The notes under the pieces: model-generated
Seen by the model: only the letters and a program-made list of their open reading frames with translations
What the model was told of the DNA's origin: nothing
The model's database searches: none
Part shown: positions 1-8,676 of the stretch, one piece after another
Position numbering within the stretch: the stretch's first letter is position 1
Layout: each line of letters starts with the position of its first letter
Assembly (NCBI GenBank): GCA_027487835.1
Contig: JAIYCU010000001.1
Location: forward strand, 21,066-85,065
Reading direction: 5' to 3'
DNA: 64,000 nucleotides
Source of the DNA: Bacteroidota bacterium
GTDB lineage: Bacteria; Bacteroidota; Bacteroidia; UKL13-3
Program-made: the position numbers and the translations under genes

Positions 1-345
1 GATTTTGCAAGGTTTGGGAAATTGTATTTTAATTTTGGAAAATGGGGGAATGAACAAATTATTGATAGCAGCTATATTGCTCAGAGTTTACAACCTGGTG
101 CTGCTATTACACATGCAGGTGCAACCAATACAGAATACGGTTACCAATGGTGGTTATTAAATTACAAAGGAGAATCTGTTTTTTATGCCCGTGGGATCAG
201 AGGACAATATATTTTTGTAGTTCCTTCGCAAGAACTAATTTTGGTTAGGTTAGGACATAAGAGAGCTGAGAAAAAAGGGGATGAGTTGCCTTCAGATATA
301 TTTGATTATTTGGATGTAGCAAATCAATTAGCTGCTAGTCATTAA
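1..345 (+). CDS. C-terminal part of a serine hydrolase (beta-lactamase-like fold)
   Basis: The reading frame is open from the first base, so the gene starts outside the window. The visible part begins with the residues DFARFGKLYFNFGKW and continues to YGYQWWLL and RGIRGQYIFVVP. This matches the C-terminal third of the class C beta-lactamase / D-Ala-D-Ala carboxypeptidase superfamily, where a D(L/F)ARFG helix precedes YGYGWW and an HxG-like strand. The SxxK and YxN catalytic motifs would lie upstream and cannot be seen. Such proteins are usually periplasmic esterases or peptidases; nothing here indicates antibiotic resistance. It abuts the next gene tail to tail with no spacer. Confidence 0.75.
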   Translation, partial: DFARFGKLYFNFGKWGNEQIIDSSYIAQSLQPGAAITHAGATNTEYGYQWWLLNYKGESVFYARGIRGQYIFVVPSQELILVRLGHKRAEKKGDELPSDIFDYLDVANQLAASH

Positions 346-768
346 TCAATCCCTCACATCAACTAAATATTCTATATTTTCTGGAGATGGACCTGTGATT
401 TTTATTAAACCTTTCTTGCCCTTTCTTGTCACAATAACTAGGCCGTCTTTATTGTTACCAATATAGTCATAAATTGGGTCAAGCAAGATTTCGCCTTGCT
501 CATTGATTAAGCCTAATAAGCCCATTTTTTCTACCCTAGCAAATCCTTTTTCAAATGGGTAAATTTGATCAAATTCAGGCTTGATGACCTCTTCTCCTTG
601 CATATCTATAAAACCCATTTTACCATTTCTAATAACCTTGGCTCTACCATTTTTGAAAGGGTAAATTACGTCGTAGCCTTTTAAAACTTTGCCACCAACT
701 CTTTTTTGAGCCGAAAGGTTTTCAACCCCCCAAAAAAGTAATATTGCTAATAAAAGTAAGATTCTCAT
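346..768 (-). CDS. Secreted WG-repeat protein
   Basis: A 140-residue protein with an N-terminal signal peptide (MRILLLLAILLFWGVENLSA, cleavage expected before Q). The rest is made of roughly 24-residue repeats of the WG type: YPFKNGRAKVIRNGKMGFID, then YPFEKGFARVEKMGLLGLIN, then a third ending GKKGLIK. Each ends in the typical G-(L/F)-I-(D/N) strand followed by a GE(V/I)(I/L) turn. WG-repeat proteins form beta-rich surface or periplasmic domains of mostly unknown function. The stop codon directly abuts that of the hydrolase on the other strand. Confidence 0.75.
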   Translation of the reverse strand: MRILLLLAILLFWGVENLSAQKRVGGKVLKGYDVIYPFKNGRAKVIRNGKMGFIDMQGEEVIKPEFDQIYPFEKGFARVEKMGLLGLINEQGEILLDPIYDYIGNNKDGLVIVTRKGKKGLIKITGPSPENIEYLVDVRD

Positions 769-867
769 TGAGTCCGCAAATTAATGGTTTTGATTGAATT
801 TCAAATCGTGTAATACTTTAATGTAGATTTAATTCTAAAATTGCATATTCGCACAAACATTTAACCT

Positions 868-1416
868 ATGGACAAATTTTCCAAGAAAAGCTCAAAGGCA
901 TTAATCATGCGAGGGCTGTTTTATTTAATTGCAGGGATAGTAGCATTTTTCTTAAATCTTGAACAGGGTGGGCAGGCAATTCCATTAATTAGTATTTTAT
1001 GCATTTTATCTGGTGGTGCAATTATAATTTCTTCATTAGGCCATAAAAAGAAAGAGCAAATATGGTATTACACACTTGCTTGGGGTTTAATAGAATTTAC
1101 TTTTGGGGTTTATTTATCTGCTTTTGAACCCGACTATGAATTTTTTCTTAACCTAGTTTCAATTTTAGCGATTCTTATTGCATTGTTTTCAATTGTATTC
1201 TCATTTAATGCTAAGAAAAAGCAAAATTATTTTTATTTAGTAGCAATAATTAATGGCGCTTGGGGCTTTGCCTTAAGTAATTTTACTACTATGTTACTGC
1301 CTTTTATTGGTTTGTTTTTAATTGGATTTTTAATTATAGATGGCCTTTTTGCAATTTATGGGGGTCTCCTTTATCAATCTGTGCAGGAGAAAATACACCG
1401 CAGAAAATCAGCTTAA
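868..1416 (+). CDS. DUF308/HdeD-like multi-pass membrane protein
   Basis: A 182-residue, strongly hydrophobic protein with about six membrane helices arranged as three hairpins. The regularly spaced small-residue helices (LIMRGLFYLIAGIVAFFL, ISILCILSGGAIIISSLG, ILIALFSIVFSFNAKKK) resemble the DUF308 (HdeD) family, whose Escherichia coli member is linked to acid stress. The short polar tail ends in KIHRRKSA. It lies 34 bases before the AlkB-like gene on the same strand, so the two may be cotranscribed. The family assignment rests on topology and general pattern and is therefore moderate. Confidence 0.6.
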   Translation: MDKFSKKSSKALIMRGLFYLIAGIVAFFLNLEQGGQAIPLISILCILSGGAIIISSLGHKKKEQIWYYTLAWGLIEFTFGVYLSAFEPDYEFFLNLVSILAILIALFSIVFSFNAKKKQNYFYLVAIINGAWGFALSNFTTMLLPFIGLFLIGFLIIDGLFAIYGGLLYQSVQEKIHRRKSA

Positions 1417-1450
1417 TATTTTATTTGGTTCAAACTGAAAACTAAAAAGA

Positions 1451-2464
1451 GTGAAAGCAAAAAATAGAAATATTTTGTATTTATTTAGTTTGTCACCTGC
1501 ACTGATGTGCATAATTGGCAATTTAAACGGAACTTATTACACAAGTTTAAACTTCATTTATTCCTTGGTATTTTTAGGAATTGTTGAATGGATTACAAAA
1601 CCTATCAATTCAAATGAGGCCTCAGCTAAATCAGATTGGATGCCTAAATTTATATTGTTTTTGCATATTCCTTTTCAATTAGTAAGCATTAGTACTTTTA
1701 TTATTGGAATCAATTCTGGCATAATAAATGGTCCTTGGGTTTGGGTTGCCGCAATTAGCACTGGAATTAATTCAGGTTCTTCAGCTATTGTGGTCTCACA
1801 TGAGTTTATACACCAAAAAAATAAAATTGAACAATTTTTGGGTCGTTGGTTACTTTTTACAGCCGGTAATATGTATTTTTTTGTTGATCATTTAAAGGTA
1901 CATCATAAATGGGTTGGTACGAGTAAAGACCATGCCACCGCTAGAAGGGGAGAAAATTTATATTATTTCTTTTTTAAATCTGTTTTTGGCCAGTGGAAAG
2001 GGGCAATACAGCTAGAAACACAAAGGTTGAAAAAAGAGGGAAAAGTCAATTTTTTGCTGAACCATTATGTTTATCGACAATTTATTTTACATGGAATTTT
2101 TGATTCACTATTAGTTTGGTATGGAGGCTTTTTTCTGCTAAATTTATGGGTCTTTCATTGCATTGTAGCTAATTTCTTACTAGAGTATGTTAATTATGTT
2201 CAGCATTATGGATTGAGCAGGCCCGAAAATACACGAGTTACTGAGCAACATAGCTGGGATTCTGATTGTTTTGTAAGCAGATTTCTTTTAGTTGATTTGA
2301 GTAGACATGCAGACCATCACTACTATGCAGCTAAACCCTACCACACCTTAATAAATTACGATAAAAGTCCAAAAATGCCCAGCGGATATGCTGGATTATT
2401 TTTTATTGCGGCAATACCTCCTTTATGGTTTGCCATGATAGATAAAAGAATTCCAGCGGTTTAA
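1451..2464 (+). CDS. AlkB-type membrane di-iron hydroxylase (alkane 1-monooxygenase family)
   Basis: An integral membrane protein of 337 residues that carries the histidine signature of alkane monooxygenases: HEFIHQ near residue 117, HLKVHHKWVGTSKDHATARR near 148, the family hallmark NYVQHYGLSRP near 247, and SRHADHHYYAAKPYHTL near 284. These correspond to the HExxH, HxxxHH, NYxEHYGL and RHxDHH boxes that bind the di-iron centre. Hydrophobic segments lie between them. The family hydroxylates terminal carbons of alkanes or related lipids using rubredoxin-delivered electrons. No rubredoxin or rubredoxin reductase gene is adjacent, so the substrate is open. Translation appears to start at GTG. 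The last four bases overlap the stop of the convergent CoA-transferase gene. Confidence 0.82.
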   Translation: MKAKNRNILYLFSLSPALMCIIGNLNGTYYTSLNFIYSLVFLGIVEWITKPINSNEASAKSDWMPKFILFLHIPFQLVSISTFIIGINSGIINGPWVWVAAISTGINSGSSAIVVSHEFIHQKNKIEQFLGRWLLFTAGNMYFFVDHLKVHHKWVGTSKDHATARRGENLYYFFFKSVFGQWKGAIQLETQRLKKEGKVNFLLNHYVYRQFILHGIFDSLLVWYGGFFLLNLWVFHCIVANFLLEYVNYVQHYGLSRPENTRVTEQHSWDSDCFVSRFLLVDLSRHADHHYYAAKPYHTLINYDKSPKMPSGYAGLFFIAAIPPLWFAMIDKRIPAV

Positions 2465-3117
2465 TCTAAAAGCATTTCTGGTGCGTTTTCATTTGCAATT
2501 AACCTTCCTTCGGTTTTACTTTTTATATACTCAACACTCACTCCCGGCGCTCTTTCTAATAATACAAAGCCCTCGGATGTAATGTCGAATACGCCCAATT
2601 CTGTTACTACTTTTTTGACACAGCCCAAACCTGTAATAGGCAAACTACATTGTTTAAGGAGTTTAGATTCGCCTGCTTTATTTACATGTTGCATGGCTAC
2701 GATAATATGCTTTGCTGAGGCTACCAAATCCATAGCTCCGCCCATGCCCTTAACCATTTTTCCTGGAATTTTCCAATTGGCTATATCTCCATTATCTGCT
2801 ACTTCCATGGCACCCAATACGGTTAGGTCAACCCGGCCACTTCTTATCATTCCAAAACTCATTGCCGAGTCAAAAAAACTAGAGCCAATAGTAGTGGTTA
2901 CCGTTTGTTTACCTGCATTAATTAAATCGGCATCTACTTCTTCTTCATATGGAAAAGGTCCAATACCTAATAAGCCGTTTTCTGATTGCAGAATTACTTC
3001 TATTCCTTTGGGCACATAATTGGCCACTAAAGTTGGGATGCCTATGCCAAGATTTACATAGTAACCATCTTTAAGTTCTTGCGCTATTCTTTTGGCAATT
3101 CCGAATTTGTCTAACAT
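2461..3117 (-). CDS. scoB: 3-oxoacid CoA-transferase, subunit B
   Basis: This is the B subunit of a succinyl-CoA:3-oxoacid CoA-transferase, which moves CoA between succinyl-CoA and acetoacetate. The N-terminus MLDKFGIAKRIAQELKDGYY, the glycine-rich NLGIGIPTLV, the catalytic-glutamate motif QSENGLLG and GGAMDLV match the family. The ATG at 3117 is chosen because the family normally begins at this point; an upstream in-frame extension of 17 residues does not look like this family. The A subunit usually sits next to B, but the upstream neighbour here is a divergent response regulator, so the partner must be elsewhere. The stop shares the palindrome TTAA with the convergent hydroxylase gene. Confidence 0.9.
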   Translation of the reverse strand: MLDKFGIAKRIAQELKDGYYVNLGIGIPTLVANYVPKGIEVILQSENGLLGIGPFPYEEEVDADLINAGKQTVTTTIGSSFFDSAMSFGMIRSGRVDLTVLGAMEVADNGDIANWKIPGKMVKGMGGAMDLVASAKHIIVAMQHVNKAGESKLLKQCSLPITGLGCVKKVVTELGVFDITSEGFVLLERAPGVSVEYIKSKTEGRLIANENAPEMLLD

Positions 3118-3261
3118 ATTTACGCCTATTGAGAACGACAAATTTAATTTACATTGTCTATTAACCAAATCATAACATAATTTATGCTAAAATTTTTAGT
3201 ATTTATTGGTATTTAAAGGAAAAAATATTGAATATTGAAGCGAAATTTTTAGCCAATTTTT

Positions 3262-3624
3262 ATGAACAAAAGAGACCTACTCATCGTAGAAGATGATCAA
3301 ATGAGTTTTGAATCATTAAAGAAAATTCTTGACAATTTAGGTTATCAAAATTTAGTGCATGTAACTAATGGCATGGATGCCTTGAATGAAGTAAAGCACA
3401 AGGTATTTGATGTAGTTTTAATGGACATTGGCCTAGAAGGCAAATTGGACGGCATAGACACAAGCTCCTTAATGGAGGGAAAATCGCGGGTTATCTTCAC
3501 CTCTGCACATCATAAAGATGGAGAAACGTTTAAAAGAATTGCAAAAGCAGGAAGCTATGGCTTCATCTCAAAGCCTTATACTTTGCAACAAGTTAAGGAT
3601 GCATTAGAAAATGCCTTGGCCTAA
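3262..3624 (+). CDS. Single-domain response regulator
   Basis: A 120-residue protein that is only a receiver domain. The acidic pocket EDD (residues 10-12), the phosphoacceptor Asp55 in LMDIGLEG, Thr80 in VIFTSAH and Lys104 in GFISKPY are all in place. There is no DNA-binding or output domain, so it probably works by protein contact, as CheY- or Spo0F-like regulators do. It lies 61 bases before a TPR histidine kinase on the same strand and is its likely partner. The spacing is compatible with a single transcript. Confidence 0.88.
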   Translation: MNKRDLLIVEDDQMSFESLKKILDNLGYQNLVHVTNGMDALNEVKHKVFDVVLMDIGLEGKLDGIDTSSLMEGKSRVIFTSAHHKDGETFKRIAKAGSYGFISKPYTLQQVKDALENALA

Positions 3625-3685
3625 AAAGTAAAGAATCGTTTTTTTTTGCTTACATTTGCCTTATATATTTAGGTTAATAAGGCTG

Positions 3686-5854
3686 ATGAATAACCACTTT
3701 TTTTATTTTGTTAGGAATTTAAGTTTATTTCTGTTGTTTTTGTTTGGCGGGGATTTGTGTTCTCAAAATCAATCCATCCCCAAATTGCATAAACAATGGA
3801 TTGGGCATTCAAAAAATGATACGGCTGCCGTTCATACTTTGAACGACTTAGCCTTTGAATATAGAAACAACTTTCCTGATAGTACCATTTATTTTGCCAC
3901 CAAGGCGTTGGCTTTGTCTGTTGAGCTTAATTATAAATTAGGGCAAGCAAATGCCTATAAACAATTGGCAATAGGCAATTACTATAATTCTAATATTCAA
4001 TCAGCTAAAATTTTTAATAAGAAAGCACTTGTATTGTTTAAAGAAGTACAAGATAAAAAAGGGGAGGCAGCTACTCTCAATAATTTGGGAATGATGCACC
4101 ATAATGAAGGTAAATTTGATTTGGCCCTTCAAAATTATTTCCAAAGTTTAAAGCTGCGCAAAGAGGTAAAGGATGTAAAAGGAATAGGTGACAGTCATAA
4201 TAATATTGGCAATATTTATTCTGATAAAGGAAACTACAAAGAAGCAATAGAAAGGTATTTCGAAGCACTTCAAATTAGAGAAAGTCTTGGAGACTCAATT
4301 AGCATCGCCAATAGCTATTCAAGTATTGCTGGTGTGTATTTTTTGCTTGGCAAGTATAATGATTCTGAAAAATATGCCAGGATCGCCATGACCATTCAAA
4401 AGTCAATTGGAGAAAAGGTTGGTTATATTCAAACCACGATTGATTTAGGAGGCATTTATACTTACCGCAAGCAATATGACTCAGCATTATTTTATTTTGG
4501 AATTGCCTATCAAATTACCAAAGAAATTGGCGACCAAGCCGATGAGATTGTATGCTTGGGTAATTTTGGGGACCTTTATAATGAAATGGGAATGCCAGAC
4601 AGCGCGCTGTATTATTATGAAACCTCAATTCCTAAATGCAAGTTGTACAACGATGTGACTGGCTTAGCCTTATGCGAATTAGGAATTGGAAAAGCAAAGT
4701 TTCTTAAAGGAGATTGGCAGGGCAGCTTAAAACATACCCAAGCGGGCTATCAATTGGCATTAGGAACTCATAACAAGCCGCAAATTTATAAAGGGGCACA
4801 ACACATGGCCCTTGTTTTTCAAAAGCTTAAGAAATACCAGGACGCAACCCAATATTTAAATATAAGCATACTTTATAAAGACAGTTTGCTTATCGAAGAA
4901 AATGCCCAAAGAACGTATGAATTGGAATACAATTATTTATTAGAGAAAAAGCAAAACGAAATTATCATTTTAGAAAAGGATAATTCTATACAAGCTGCTA
5001 GGAGTAAGTTTCAATATGCAATTACCATCGGGCTATTGGTAATTGTAATCTTTTTGGTGGTATTTGTTTATATCATTAATCGTTCTCGCGGCAATGAAAT
5101 CAAAGCCAAAGAGTTGGTTACCATTCAAAAATTAGCCCTTGAAAAACAAGCCAAAAATTTAGATGAATTAAATACCTATAAGAATAAAATATTTTCAATT
5201 CTTTCACATGATATCCGCAATCCAATATCCTCATTAAATCAGGTGGTGGAGTTAATTAATGAAGATGTATTAACCATAGACGACTTAAAATTTATAAAAG
5301 ATAGGCTTCATGGTCAGTTAAATTCAATAAATATTCTATTAGACAATGTGCTTAATTGGAGTAAAAGTCAGCTAGAAGGTGAACTAAAACCCAATCAACA
5401 AGAAGTAGACCTTTCTAGTTTTATGTTTCAATCCCTTAATTTGTTTGCGCAATTTATTGAACAAAAAAATTTACAAATCGAGAATAAAATTACACCTGGA
5501 TTTAAAGTTTGGGTCGACCCAAATCACTTAGATGTTGCAATTAGAAATATTCTTTTTAATGCTATTAAATTCTCTTTCCAAAACGGAAAAATCACCTTAA
5601 TGGCTCATATAGAGGGTAAAGAAGTTTTTGTTTCTATTAAAGATGAGGGGAAAGGAATGGATAAGAAAGAACTTCAAACTTTGTTTTCTTTTAATAAGCA
5701 GCCTGGTGTTTTTGGAACCAAAGGGGAACGAGGCACAGGGATTGGTTTAATTTTAACGAAGGAATTTGTAATTAAAAACGGTGGTAGAATTTTGGTTGAA
5801 TCTGCCGAAAACAAAGGGTCTACCTTTATTTTAGTTTTCCCAGTAGTGGTTTAA
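3686..5854 (+). CDS. TPR-containing sensor histidine kinase
   Basis: The ATG at 3686 is preferred over an in-frame TTG 30 bases upstream because it follows AAGG and begins a good signal sequence (MNNHFFYFVRNLSLFLLFLF). The exported part holds about seven tetratricopeptide repeats (for example the unit containing ATLNNLGMMHHNEGKFDLAL). A membrane helix follows near residues 441-465, then a coiled stretch. The kinase core has the H-box FSILSHDIRNPISS with His near 508, the N-box NILFNAIKFS, and the ATP-lid glycines DEGKGMD and GTGIGL. This architecture is common in Bacteroidota. The receiver protein just upstream is the likely phosphorylation target; the signal sensed by the TPR part is unknown. 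Confidence 0.88.
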   Translation: MNNHFFYFVRNLSLFLLFLFGGDLCSQNQSIPKLHKQWIGHSKNDTAAVHTLNDLAFEYRNNFPDSTIYFATKALALSVELNYKLGQANAYKQLAIGNYYNSNIQSAKIFNKKALVLFKEVQDKKGEAATLNNLGMMHHNEGKFDLALQNYFQSLKLRKEVKDVKGIGDSHNNIGNIYSDKGNYKEAIERYFEALQIRESLGDSISIANSYSSIAGVYFLLGKYNDSEKYARIAMTIQKSIGEKVGYIQTTIDLGGIYTYRKQYDSALFYFGIAYQITKEIGDQADEIVCLGNFGDLYNEMGMPDSALYYYETSIPKCKLYNDVTGLALCELGIGKAKFLKGDWQGSLKHTQAGYQLALGTHNKPQIYKGAQHMALVFQKLKKYQDATQYLNISILYKDSLLIEENAQRTYELEYNYLLEKKQNEIIILEKDNSIQAARSKFQYAITIGLLVIVIFLVVFVYIINRSRGNEIKAKELVTIQKLALEKQAKNLDELNTYKNKIFSILSHDIRNPISSLNQVVELINEDVLTIDDLKFIKDRLHGQLNSINILLDNVLNWSKSQLEGELKPNQQEVDLSSFMFQSLNLFAQFIEQKNLQIENKITPGFKVWVDPNHLDVAIRNILFNAIKFSFQNGKITLMAHIEGKEVFVSIKDEGKGMDKKELQTLFSFNKQPGVFGTKGERGTGIGLILTKEFVIKNGGRILVESAENKGSTFILVFPVVV

Positions 5855-5867
5855 TTTATCTTTTTTC

Positions 5868-5877
5868 GGTTTGAACC
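5868..5877 (+). repeat. Dispersed near-palindrome, copy 1 (intergenic)
   Basis: An exact GGTTTGAACC in the context TTCGGTTTGAACCAA, 14 bases after the histidine kinase stop and about 90 bases before mdh. It is one of two exact copies outside genes. Confidence 0.6.
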
Positions 5878-5966
5878 AACGCTAGCTGCATAAAATCACC
5901 TTTTTCCTTTCTTAAACTTTGTTAATTTCGCTGCTCTATTTTAAGTAAATTATTAATTTTTATACC

Positions 5967-6908
5967 ATGACAAAAGTATCCGTTATTGGAGCAGGGGCTG
6001 TAGGCGCAACTACAGCAGATGTAATTGCCAGCAGAGAATTGGCAGATGAAGTTGTTTTATTAGATGTGAAAGAAGGTTTTGCCGAGGGTAAGGCCTTAGA
6101 CATTTACCAAACAACCTCATTAAGAGGAATTAGAACGCGAATTTCTGGCACTACCAACGATTACAGCAAAACAGCAGGGTCAGACGTGGTTGTAATTACA
6201 TCTGGTATTCCTCGTAAACCAGGAATGACCCGTGAGGAGTTAATTGGAACCAATGCAAATATTGTTAAAAGTGTAGCTGAAAATGTACTTAAGCATTCGC
6301 CAAATGCAATTATTGTAGTTGTATCAAATCCAATGGATACCATGACATATCTAGCATTAAAATCTACGGGATTGCCTAAAAATAGAGTTATTGGTATGGG
6401 AGGGATTTTAGATAGTGCTCGCTTTAAAGGGTATTTAGGATTAGCCACCAATGCACTTACTACAGATGTACATGCAACTGTTATTGGCGGCCATGGTGAT
6501 ACCACAATGATCCCATTAACCCGTTTGGCTACTTTAAATGGGGTTCCTTTTGCCAATTTATTAAGTGCCGATAAATTAAAGGAAATTAGCGATGCTACCA
6601 TGGTTGGTGGAGCCACCCTAACGAAACTATTAGGAACTTCTGCTTGGTATGCACCAGGTGCTGCCTCGGCTATGTTGGTAGAAAGTATTGTGCGTGATCA
6701 AAAACGTATTCTTCCTAATTGTGTGTTTTTGGAGGGGGAATATGGACAAAAAGATATTTGCTTAGGTGTGCCAGTTGTAGTTGGCAAAAATGGTTGGGAA
6801 GCTATTGTGGATTACAAGTTAAATGAAGAAGAACAAGCAGCTTTTAATAAGAGCGCAGATGCTGTAAGGGCTATGAATGCTGTGTTAAGCGAAATTGGTG
6901 TTCTTTAA
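5967..6908 (+). CDS. mdh: Malate dehydrogenase
   Basis: An NAD-dependent malate dehydrogenase of the TCA cycle (malate to oxaloacetate), 313 residues as usual for the LDH-like bacterial type. The Rossmann glycine motif VIGAGAVGATTA begins at residue 6, with an acidic residue (LLDVKEG) after the second strand that favours NAD. The substrate-loop motif GIPRKPGMTREEL carries the arginine pair, VVSNPMD follows, and the catalytic His is near residue 176 in GGHGDT. It stands alone, with a strong terminator 18 bases downstream, so it is probably monocistronic. Confidence 0.95.
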   Translation: MTKVSVIGAGAVGATTADVIASRELADEVVLLDVKEGFAEGKALDIYQTTSLRGIRTRISGTTNDYSKTAGSDVVVITSGIPRKPGMTREELIGTNANIVKSVAENVLKHSPNAIIVVVSNPMDTMTYLALKSTGLPKNRVIGMGGILDSARFKGYLGLATNALTTDVHATVIGGHGDTTMIPLTRLATLNGVPFANLLSADKLKEISDATMVGGATLTKLLGTSAWYAPGAASAMLVESIVRDQKRILPNCVFLEGEYGQKDICLGVPVVVGKNGWEAIVDYKLNEEEQAAFNKSADAVRAMNAVLSEIGVL

Positions 6909-6926
6909 TAATAATTTTCAAAGGAC

Positions 6927-6951
6927 AAAAGGGGGCTTGCCCCCTTTTTTT
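6927..6951 (+). terminator. Rho-independent terminator after mdh
   Basis: A GGGGG/CCCCC stem at 6931-6935 and 6940-6944 with the tetraloop CTTG is extended by AAAA/TTTT pairs and followed by a run of seven T. It is placed to end the mdh transcript. Confidence 0.9.
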
Positions 6952-7033
6952 ATGTCAAATTTTTCAACCATTTCATTATTTTCGCTGTCTTACCTATGTA
7001 ATTGAACTTAAAATTTAGGTAGTCTTTTAAAAC

Positions 7034-7936
7034 ATGTCAATAGAAGTTGTTGGTTTAAACAAAGTGTATGGGTTGCAGAAAGCTTTAGATAATGTGAGCT
7101 TTTCGGTTCAACCCGGCGAAATTTTAGGATTTTTAGGTCCAAATGGTGCTGGAAAATCCACCACTATGAAAATTCTCACTGGATATCTGCCACAAACTTC
7201 TGGGGTGGTTAAAGTATGCGGTTATGATGTAAATAGTGATAGCTTAGCATTAAGAAAACACATTGGTTATTTGCCAGAATTAAATCCTTTGTATGCAGAT
7301 ATGTATATCAAAGAGTATTTGTTGTTTGCTGCTGGTTTGATGGATATGAAGGGCGCAAAAGCACATGCTGCGGTTGAGGAAATGATTACCCGAACTGGCA
7401 TCACACCAGAAAGAAATAAAAAAATTAACCAACTTTCAAAAGGGTATAAGCAAAGAGTAGGTTTAGCGGCAGCCTTACTGCATAACCCTGATGTGCTAAT
7501 TTTAGATGAACCAACCACTGGTTTAGACCCCAATCAAGTGGTAGAGATTAGAAACTTAATCAAGGAAATTGGGAAAGACAAGACAGTTATTTTCTCAACA
7601 CATATTATGCAAGAGGTAGAAGCTCTTTGCAGTAGAGTGGTAATTATTAATAAAGGTAAAATAGTTGCAGATAACGACATCGCTGGTTTGCAACAAATGA
7701 TACGTAAGCAATTTATTTTGCAATTAGAAGTTAAAGGCAATTGTAATGTAAATGATTTCTTAGCAATACCGGGTGTAATTAGTGCATTGGCAAATGGTAC
7801 ATTTTGGACAATTAAGTCGGATAAAGATGTACGAGAAGCCTTGGCAATTCTATCTCAAAACAAGCAATGGATTATTCTCTCTATGCAATTAGAGGAACAA
7901 TCATTGGAAGATGTTTTTCAAACTTTAACCAAATAA
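7034..7936 (+). CDS. gldA: Gliding-motility-type ABC transporter ATPase GldA
   Basis: An ABC-2 class ATPase of 300 residues. Walker A is GPNGAGKST (35-43), the signature LSKGYKQRVGL lies near 134, Walker B VLILDEPTTGLDP near 155, and the H-loop STHIMQEVE near 188. The C-terminal 70 residues form the regulatory extension of drug/ABC-2 exporters. The gene is followed 3 bases later by a GldF-like permease and then a GldG-like protein. In Flavobacterium johnsoniae these three form a transporter needed for gliding. The assignment depends on this gene order, since the ATPase alone would be generic. The transported substrate is unknown. Confidence 0.85.
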   Translation: MSIEVVGLNKVYGLQKALDNVSFSVQPGEILGFLGPNGAGKSTTMKILTGYLPQTSGVVKVCGYDVNSDSLALRKHIGYLPELNPLYADMYIKEYLLFAAGLMDMKGAKAHAAVEEMITRTGITPERNKKINQLSKGYKQRVGLAAALLHNPDVLILDEPTTGLDPNQVVEIRNLIKEIGKDKTVIFSTHIMQEVEALCSRVVIINKGKIVADNDIAGLQQMIRKQFILQLEVKGNCNVNDFLAIPGVISALANGTFWTIKSDKDVREALAILSQNKQWIILSMQLEEQSLEDVFQTLTK

Positions 7937-7939
7937 AAT

Positions 7940-8668
7940 ATGCGCTCAATTTATTTAAAAGAAATTAGAAGCTTCTTGAGTTCATTGATAGCCTATATTG
8001 TGATGTTAGTCTTTTTATTAGCCACGGGCTTATTTACTTGGGTATTGCCTGATTACAATATTTTTGATTATGGCTATGCAAATTTAGATACCTTATTTAG
8101 CATGGCGCCTTGGTTGTTTATGTTTTTAATAAGTGCTATTACCATGCGCAGTTTAAGTGAGGAAAAAAAGACTGGTACAATCGAGATTATTACCACTAGA
8201 CCTGTAAGCGATTTGCAAATTATAGCAGGTAAATATCTAGCGGGAATAACCTTGGTTTTGTTTACCATTTTGCCTACACTCATATATTTTGTTACTATCT
8301 ATCAACTTGGCGCGCCAAAAGGTAATTTGGATATTGGCGCTATCATTGGTTCATATATTGGCTTGTTCTTTTTAGCCAGTTGTTTTGTGGCAATTGGAAT
8401 GTTTAGTTCCGCACTGAGTGATAACCAAATTGTTTCCTTTATTTTCTCCTTGTTTTTATGCTTTCTTTTCTACAATTTTTTTGATTTGATTGCCGACTTT
8501 AAACTCTTGGGAACTTGGGATTCAGTGGTTGCTAGTTTAGGGATTAATGCCCATTATCAAAGTATCAGTAGAGGGGTTATTGATTCAAGAGACCTGATGT
8601 ATTTTTTGGGTTTCGACCTAATTTTTATTTGGGCAAGTAAAACAATTTTTGAAAGCAGAAAATGGTAG
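7940..8668 (+). CDS. gldF: Gliding-motility-type ABC transporter permease GldF
   Basis: A 242-residue ABC-2 permease with about six membrane helices. It starts MRSIYLKEIRSFLSSLIAYI and has the cytoplasmic loop TMRSLSEEKKTGTIEIITTRP, a pattern typical of ABC-2 exporters of the Nos/GldF kind. It sits between the ATPase (3-base gap) and the GldG-like protein (its stop overlaps a possible upstream start of that gene), so the three are surely cotranscribed. Length and position agree with GldF of other Bacteroidota. Confidence 0.88.
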   Translation: MRSIYLKEIRSFLSSLIAYIVMLVFLLATGLFTWVLPDYNIFDYGYANLDTLFSMAPWLFMFLISAITMRSLSEEKKTGTIEIITTRPVSDLQIIAGKYLAGITLVLFTILPTLIYFVTIYQLGAPKGNLDIGAIIGSYIGLFFLASCFVAIGMFSSALSDNQIVSFIFSLFLCFLFYNFFDLIADFKLLGTWDSVVASLGINAHYQSISRGVIDSRDLMYFLGFDLIFIWASKTIFESRKW

Positions 8669-8676
8669 GAGGAGAG

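Noticed and set aside
1..345. Antibiotic-resistance beta-lactamase
   Set aside because: Only the C-terminal part is visible, and the superfamily is mostly esterases and peptidases.
6161..6616. Antisense gene inside mdh
   Set aside because: Shadow frame of a strongly conserved enzyme; no signal or domain.
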